A stretch of 64,000 bases of DNA, from contig NC_088779.1 in assembly GCF_954871325.1 (NCBI RefSeq), positions 25,158,869 through 25,222,868 on the forward strand. Reading direction: 5' to 3'. The notes beneath the pieces are model-generated. The model searched no databases. It saw only the letters and a program-made list of their open reading frames with translations, and was not told the DNA's origin. Numbering within the stretch: the stretch's first letter is position 1; each line of letters starts with the position of its first letter. Positions 57,472 to 64,000 of this stretch are shown one piece after another. The position numbers and the translations under genes are program-made. Source of the stretch: Gordionus sp. m RMFG-2023 (Eukaryota > Nematomorpha > Gordioida > Chordodea > Parachordodidae).

Positions 57472-59574
57472 TCTTCATTATAGTCTTGTAGTATTAAAAT
57501 AATGTATAAATTCGAAATTTTCTGTCGCAAATACCAGCAATCGAGCAGAGAGTTTTTATTGTAAACATATTTATAAAAAGATATATATTTGAAATTTTGT
57601 ATACCATTTATATTTATCTATTACAATAAGTCATATTATTTGTAAAATAATTATTAAATAAAGATATGATATTATAAAATAATAATTAAAATGAGAACAA
57701 TAAAGAGAGTGAATGAAGTGTTGAGGGGAAGGGGGGGGGGGGGTTAGGTTTTAATAAAGAGTTAAATTTTTTATTTTTTTAATTGATTACAGACTAAAGC
57801 TATAAAGGAAACTTTAAAAAAATCAAAGATATTTCTTATATTTAGATAACGTACTATATGGTAAATTTACAATTTTTGTTCGGTTTTTGGCTAGTTAACG
57901 ATACAAATTTTAATTTCTCCTTGGTTACACGCCTGATTGAAAGAAATTTAAATATTGTTTAAAAAGTTGTGCTATCCATCTTATTTATTGTTTATATTTA
58001 ATTTTGTATTTATTACTTTAACAGTTTTTTAACCCAAAACCTGGAAGCACATAAAATCTAATAATCGGAACCACAAATTATTTTCAAAAATTTTAGGATA
58101 CAAAACCTGAACCATCTTTTACAAAATATTTACAACCAGAACCATTTTTTCAGGTTTTAAATTCTGAAAAATAGTATGATACATTTTATAATATAGTAAA
58201 AATAAATTAATTTGTAATATAGTATCGGTATTGGTTCAGAATTTTTAAGATGAATTATGAAGGAAACAATGCTTTCTTTGTTTCTATAAACTTCTCGTTT
58301 TAGAATATTATTATTAGTTTTTTAATTAAAAAATCATATTCGCGAAAATAGCAAAATATTATACAATATTTATTGTTTTTTTAAACATAATCAAACTGAA
58401 CTGTAATAATATATATCTAAAAATAATTACAAATACGAATCTATCCCAATCCAATAGAACGTTGTGGAACATTCAGGAAAAGAATAAATAAATATATATA
58501 TACACTGTATATTTTAATATCATGATCTTAAACGTATATGATTCTAATTTATTCTTATTAAATAAACTATTTATTTAGTTGATTTTTATAATGCTAATTA
58601 TGCCTAAATCAAATTTTAAAAAATATCATCTATCAATTTTCAATATTTTCTGATGATTGATGATCGAGGTAAAAATAATATAATCATACATCTTAAAATT
58701 TAAATATAATATGAATATTTCTATGCTCTGAGAATTCTAATTTTATTAGATTATTAAAAATTTATTTTCCCAATATCTTAAATTTATTTTTACAAAACAT
58801 AATATCTTAAAATTTTGTTGTAAAAGTTAATTATAAGCCTCTCATCTTACAAGTATTTTATTTCTTTAACTTATATAATTAGGTGCCACATTTTAAAGAA
58901 TTGATGTGCCAATACAATGTAACAATATGTGTATTAGGCCTATTTAAATGAATTCAAATTGAACAATGAATTATTTGTATTAGATTCTTTTAAATTAATC
59001 GGATAATTTATTTTCATTACTATTAAATAAATAAGAATGGTAAATTTGTTTGAATATGAATAGTAAATTATATAATTTGTTTAAAGGAATTGATATAATT
59101 CATATTCTTTTTGATAAGGCCTAATGTATATATATAAATATAATAACAGATCAAGTCATAAATTAAATATATTGTGTAGATATATTTTAAAATAAAGACT
59201 GATATAATATTTTAGAATAAGCTGTTAAACTATTTTAATTTATGAAACAACTTTTATTTTAATTTCTTTCTAAATACCAATAAACTTTACATGCCATTAA
59301 ATACATATAAAAAATTATCTATCTTCAGAACATTGATTTTTTTCTTAATTATAGATTACTTTTGACTTGTAAAATAATGATAGAGTATATAGTTTATTTT
59401 TGATAATATTAGTTTAACCCTGGAATATATTTTTAAATCTGATAAATCCATATGTCAGATTTATTTTTTAAGAAAAACTTATAAAAATATTTTTTAAAAT
59501 TCATTTTTCATTTCTAAAAATAATTGAATTTAAATTTGTCATAATTTTTCTAAATATTAAGTTAAGACAGGAGT
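57472..59574. other. FBXW5 3' flank, no gene seen
   Basis: AT-rich. A G-run at 57729-57744 follows GTTGAGGGGAAGG and might be an end of the GGGGAGA-type element. Otherwise nothing is recognised. Confidence 0.4.
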
Positions 59575-60130
59575 ATTAGAGGCTGCACTCCACTAATTTT
59601 TTTATGATTTTTAGCCCCCCTTTCCAAATTTTGAGGAAGGGCTGAGACTCCTTTCGACAAAAATATTTTTATAAATGTGTTAAATCTCTATTGTTATTAT
59701 AAAAATTCAAAAATCGTTTTATATTTTTGCCCTAGAAGATAATGAAGGATAAAGTTTTGTTTTCATTATTTTTATAAGTTGTTGCCACTTCTTCCCTGTT
59801 ATTGTATAAAATGAGGGTCACTACCAACAGGTTCTGGTGATAAATAGCTCCATTTTTAGCAGGTTTTGAGCCAACTCTAAAAAAGTACAATATACTCTTG
59901 CCACAAGGCTTAGTGAATTTTATTAACTGTTAGCTTAACAGTAGGAAAAATTGAACGATTTAAATATACTACCAACAAAACAAAACCTTTTAAATGTTTA
60001 AATAGGAATATTAAAATTTTTAAATAGGTAGGATGTTAGGATTAATCAATTTATTTTGAAAGAAATAATATATATATTAGGATATTTTCTTATCAGGTTC
60101 TTCAGTGACCTTATTGCCAGTGAGCTACAT
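59575..60130 (-). repeat. Dispersed repeat R1, copy 2 (inverted relative to copy 1)
   Basis: Reverse complement reads GCTCAAAACCTGCTAAAAAT, CTATTTATCACCAG and CATCCTACCTATTTAAAAAT, as in 45095-45780. Confidence 0.6.
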
Positions 60131-60789
60131 TTTTTATTGACTGATTAATATTGAAAAAAATTAAATAGGAACATGTTGACAATAACAAAATATTATGTAG
60201 GCAGCTTCTACATGACAGAAAATTCATTGTAGACAAACCCCCTCCAAAATTCTCAACTAACCCCCCTCCCCTTCCAAAAAAAATTTCATAACTCCGAGAA
60301 TTTAATTAAATGAATCTTATAATGAGCCACCATTTGTAACCTAACAACTCTTTGCAGTCCTGTAATAACAAATTAAAATTAGTCTTTTGATTGACCCGGT
60401 GATTAAATATATATTATATATAATTGACTAGAATGGACAAATTATGTCCACTATCCTCTCAATCACTCACTAAATTTAAATAGGTTGAACAAAAATAATA
60501 CAGAGATTTTAATTTTCTAATTTTTACACCTTTTGAATCTTGTATAATTTCACAAATATACGTTTATTAATAAATAAAATTAATAACATCTTTTCAGTAC
60601 ATATATATAATAATAAATAATAAACGATATTAACTGTTTTCTCTTTATTTTTTTTACACATAATAATTTACACGCTTAATTTACTCAAAATTTATTATTA
60701 TTATCTTTTTTTCTTACCTTTTTGAGCCCCCATTATAAAAATCAACATCCATCGTTACTATTATTTTCCCCCTTATCTCCTCTAATTCC
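60131..60789. other. Spacer with no gene seen
   Basis: AT-rich apart from a C-rich patch near 60240-60280. Nothing recognised. Confidence 0.4.
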
Positions 60790-61182
60790 TTGTTCGTGAT
60801 AAGGAGCTCTAACCACTCCCGATTCTTCCCCTACTGCCTTTGGTTTCCAAACGATCCGTTTCTATTGTGACTACCGCCGCTGGTTCTTTCGCACCTATCG
60901 GTTCTATTATCAGCCATCGAACCGACCCTATTTCGATCATTGTTACAGTGGGCGTCTCTGTCGCATCTCTTTCCGTTGGTGTAAACATCTCGGAGACACC
61001 GACAGGTTCGAAAGGACCAGTGGCAATGATCACGTAAGATTGTTGGGAGGCAGAAACTCCCGTTGGATTACAGAAGCCGACAGGAGGAGTAATGGACGAT
61101 CGTTTGGAAATCAAGAGGCGTGTCACCAGCTGATATTTAACGAAGCTTCAAATCGCATTTTAATAATTCAATTGGTAGTCTA
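60790..61182. other. GC-rich open block of unknown nature
   Basis: This 390-bp block is much GC-richer than its surroundings, and long frames are open on both strands: minus 61126-60809 (105 aa from ATG), plus 60840-61037, and a plus frame without ATG ending near 61182. Peptides encoded on opposite strands resemble each other: SKRSVSIVTTAAGSFAPIGS on plus and SKRSS ... IATGPFEPVGVSE on minus. This points to an old inverted duplication of a coding-like unit. I recognise no family. Confidence 0.4.
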
Positions 61183-61242
61183 GTTAAATATTATAATGTC
61201 ATTGGTTGTATCTGGCACTAAAAGTAAGAAAAAAGAAAGTAT

Positions 61243-61345
61243 TTTGGCCGGTTTCCCCAATAGTTTGGAGCCATTTGGTCTTTTAAATGAGGATAACGTC
61301 CCGATGGCATGTCTTTAACATTTTGGCTCTATAGCAAAAGATAAT
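61243..61345 (+). pseudogene. Fragment of a restriction-like-endonuclease LINE
   Basis: GGCCGGTTTCCCCAATAG and TTTGGAGCC...GGTCTTTTAAATGAGGAT match LINE copy B at 21606-21655 closely, i.e. the start of its endonuclease domain. It is a 100-bp piece with a small deletion before CGTCCCGATGGC. Confidence 0.75.
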
Positions 61346-61468
61346 GGCTCCAGGTTCGGGGAAAAAAAGGACGAAAGGTCCTATCTGGTTTATATCGAAA
61401 TTTAAAACAGTATCGTATAATGAGATATATAATATTTTTTAAATATATTTTTTTATTTTTTAGTAGAC

Positions 61469-61546
61469 CTTTTGGTTATTTTTGGCGATAAACACCCTAT
61501 CATTAATCAAAAATACTACTTAAACGAATTCGAAAATATTGAGAAG
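61469..61546 (+). other. Exon-like segment of unknown gene
   Basis: An AG-preceded open stretch gives DLLVIFGDKHPIINQKYY and ends GAGAAG followed by GT. Its end phase (0) does not fit the copper ATPase exon 30 bp downstream. It may be an exon of another gene or chance. Confidence 0.3.
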
Positions 61547-61571
61547 GTTTGATTTTAAAACATAAAAAGAT

Positions 61572-61674
61572 ATGGGGGATTTTAAAGCTCCATCCAAATG
61601 CGAAATCAAAATATCTGGCATGACTTGCGCTTCTTGCGTCTCTAACATCGAGTCCAATCTCACAAAAATTCCAG
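61572..61674 (+). CDS. Copper-transporting P-type ATPase, HMA-domain exon (partial gene)
   Basis: The exon starts at an ATG and encodes 34 residues ending in a phase-1 GT donor. [18 protein letters not shown] is the copper-binding heart of an HMA domain (MTCxxC) as found in ATP7A/ATP7B and their invertebrate orthologues, which load copper enzymes and export copper from the cell. An in-frame stop lies just upstream of the ATG, so this is either the first coding exon or is entered through the AG at 61586-61587. No further HMA or ATPase exons are seen up to 64000, so the gene would continue past the window or this is a detached fragment. A stand-alone copper chaperone is an alternative. Confidence 0.7.
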
Positions 61675-62200
61675 GTTACTTTTCGTTAGAAATATATTTT
61701 TAACATATCCCTGAGCGTGACATACAAAAATATGATTTTTTTATGTCATTTTTATTTAAATTAAAAAAATAACTATTTTATAAAGTTTTCTTTTTAAAGG
61801 CCAAGATGGTATAAAATGATAGTTTTTTTAAAAAAAATAAGAAAGGTTAAAATGAACAATTTTCTTTTCTTTTGCTAATTTGAAATATGTAGAATCTGTA
61901 TCTAAAGAAAGATAGAAGATCAAATATAATAGATACTAGAGTTTGAAAAAAAAATTGAGCAAAAATCTTTGATTTTTTTTAAAAGAAGCGGAATATTTTT
62001 TGATCAAATTCTAAAAAATGCCAAAATCCTTTTATAAGTAAATATTTTCTAATTTTTATGCATAAAAAATCTTTCAAAATAAAATATGAATTACTGCTCT
62101 CTATATTGTTAGGGGAGTCATATATTTTGATAATAATTAAAATTAAATATCTATATATATATACCGTAATCAAGAAATGAACGTTTTTATATAATCTTAA
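61675..62200. other. Sequence after the HMA exon, nothing seen
   Basis: AT-rich, possibly intron of the copper ATPase gene. No exon recognised. Confidence 0.4.
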
Positions 62201-62395
62201 TGTTAATTTTTCCTATCATCTTAATGTTAATTTTTATTTTTCTTATCAACTTTCCTATCTTCTTATTAAATAAATCGAAGGAGACTATATATCTCTAATG
62301 TTAAATTTTAAGAAAATTTTTTGTACATCACGGGATTCGAACCCATGACTTAACGTTTTAAAGGCAAACGTTCTTCCCACTCAGCCACTTTCTAT
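62200..62395 (-). repeat. Possible tRNA-derived SINE
   Basis: On the minus strand a tRNA-like head (62323-62395) has box A TGGCTGAGTGGG and box B GGTTCGAATCC at normal spacing, with pairing T-arm and anticodon-arm sequences. The acceptor-stem halves do not pair, so it is not a working tRNA. It is followed by about 120 bp that ends in a twice-repeated ATTAACATTAAGAT motif, a plausible SINE body and tail. Confidence 0.55.
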
Positions 62396-62399
62396 ATTA

Positions 62400-63220
62400 A
62401 ATTTTGTAATATAATCTTTCTTATATATGTTATTAATTTGCTATTAACATATTTTTCGATTAATTTATATAATTTAGATCTTATTGTGTTATTTTAAAAA
62501 GAACACTAACCTCATCTCAAATTATGATAAGAATGAATATTACACTATGTGACAAATTTCGACTTGATTTTTTGGGAGAAAATAAAATAAACATGTTTTA
62601 AGACAGTTTTTTATGCATATTCTAAATCCGCTGTCAGTTTTTTTCTAGCACGTCAGGTTTTTTATTTATTTTAGGTTAAAGTTTCCAAAAAAGTCATTTT
62701 TAGCACTTTTTGAAGGTTTATAACTTCGGTTCTAATGATTCCTACAACTAACAAAATATCTTAATTTTTGCAGCAAACCTTCTTTATTATTATTATACAT
62801 TTTTTTATATAAAATCCTTACTCAATTTTTAAACAACCTATATTTTTTAAATTTACCTTTATTTATAAAATCTTTTTTAATATAGCTTACATTTAATATA
62901 TTTATTTATTGTGGCTTTCGTTCTCTTCGCTACACTGCACACGGTACGATTCCCAAACAATTTATTTTAAATGAAATAGTTATATTTCTCATATTTAAAT
63001 AAATATATTTTGTTAAGCTAACCTATCTCATATTTTACTTTTAATAAACCTTTTATCGGTCCGTTGTCCCACCCCCTCCTTCATTATTATATAGGATTTA
63101 ACTTGTAATATACAATAAATTTATTGAATTTAAAACAAATTAAATAATATAAAATTTATCGAATTTAAAAACATTTAATGGTAAATCTAAATATATTTCC
63201 GCGAATATGAATTTGATGAT
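62400..63220. other. Spacer with no gene seen
   Basis: AT-rich; no feature recognised. It may include the 3' region of the minus-strand gene that follows. Confidence 0.4.
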
Positions 63221-63226
63221 TTATCT

Positions 63227-64000
63227 TCAAAAAAAGATACTCCAGCAGTAGTCCGCCAACATATTTATACGATTCTTGCCTTGATAAAACTTTTCGAGAT
63301 TTTCTATCTGTTGATGGAACCGCTCCCCCATTTCTTCTGACACAGTACCTAAGTTTTCAGAAAAAAAATCTTTATGGGATTGAAGAAAATGGATTTTGAG
63401 GGACATTCGGCATCCCATTTCCTTATCATTTGTTAATAGGTCATCAATTTTCTCACGATAGTCGGCTGATTTATAATTGCCAAGGAACGATCTGCAAATC
63501 CATTTAAAAGATTCCCATGCTTTTAATTCAATGAGTAACAATTCATCTTCAAAAAAACTGTCCTTCATGAGTTTTCTTATTTTGGGGCCCACTAAAATCC
63601 CTTTTATTTTTGCTTGGGAAGGCTTGGGGAAAAAATTTCTAAGGTATTTCGTAGGGCCCTCGGACAATTTTTTGATAAAATTTTTGATTAGTCCTAATTT
63701 TATGTGCTATGGAGGCAACAAAATCTTATTTTTAGAAACAAGCAGAATATTTACGCGATTTTTTTCAAGAACGTTGGGACGATCCTCCCATTCAGATACT
63801 GTATAATGTTTTAGAGTTTCTCTGGTCCAGAGACAAAGAAAACACGAATGCTTGGTGTAGCCTAACTGAAGGCACGTCAGTATTGCGATCATAGCATATC
63901 TTAAATTCGTAAATGGAATAATTTATTTTTGACAATAAATATTTCATATTTTCATATGATTCATTTAACTGGTTGGAATAGGCGATGGGAATTGATGGCT
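63227..64000 (-). pseudogene. Uncharacterised repeat-associated gene with GERFHQ motif (partial)
   Basis: Reading leftward from the window edge: YENMKYLLSKI, LQLGYTKHSCFLCLW, KILLPP, ILVGPKIRKLMKD, AWESFKWICRSFLGNYK, MSLKIHFLQSHKDFF, SEEMGERFHQQIENLEK and NMLADYCW. I recall this motif series from a large family of uncharacterised proteins found in many copies in arthropod and other invertebrate genomes, probably mobile. The frame changes near 63890 and again near 63690, so this copy looks broken. Upstream parts lie outside the window. Its biochemical role is unknown to me. Confidence 0.65.

Noticed and set aside
62323-62395. Functional tRNA gene
   Set aside because: The A and B boxes are present, but the acceptor-stem halves do not pair and the anticodon loop lacks the usual U33 placement.
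63477-63806. Plus-strand 109-residue ORF at the right edge
   Set aside because: Shadow of the minus-strand GERFHQ-family gene, which has the recognisable motifs.

Overview
The window is very AT-rich animal DNA. It holds spliced host genes whose introns run from about 36 bp to several kb, set in a dense population of mobile elements. There are no operons, ribosome binding sites or CRISPR arrays. The gene set fits a metazoan: an LRR receptor with LRRNT, LRRCT and membrane segment, glutamate decarboxylase, an FBXW5 orthologue and a copper ATPase HMA exon. The LRR receptor's amino-terminal pattern recalls arthropod families, but I cannot fix the phylum.

Host genes, all on the plus strand: (1) a single-pass LRR membrane protein, 2 exons, 12911-15701; (2) glutamate decarboxylase, 14 exons, 22807-34544, with reading phase continuous through every GT-AG junction and a tandem repeat at its amino end; (3) an FBXW5-type F-box/WD40 protein, 11 exons, 42446-57471, also phase-consistent to a stop; (4) one exon of an ATP7-type copper ATPase at 61572-61674, whose remainder would lie to the right.

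Mobile DNA: positions 1-9640 are a four-level nest. A pogo/Tigger transposase gene was split by an RTE-type LINE (14-bp target duplication), which was split by a Gypsy-type LTR fossil (5-bp duplication), which holds part of a LINE with a restriction-like endonuclease. A second LINE of that class lies nearly complete at 19243-22028. A full hAT transposon (34884-39997, 8-bp duplication, matching ends) lies just downstream of glutamate decarboxylase and carries a Copia-like non-coding LTR fossil and a further short element. FBXW5 intron 7 holds a 3.76-kb insertion built as a giant inverted repeat from two opposed halves of an LTR element. Several MITE families, two 1.1-kb foldback elements, a tRNA-like SINE head and an uncharacterised repeat-associated gene at the right edge complete the picture.

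The four host genes do not form a pathway. The shared theme is small coding exons kept intact while introns and spacers absorb insertions. Two transposase genes (pogo and hAT) also carry introns, two of them as short as the shortest host introns.
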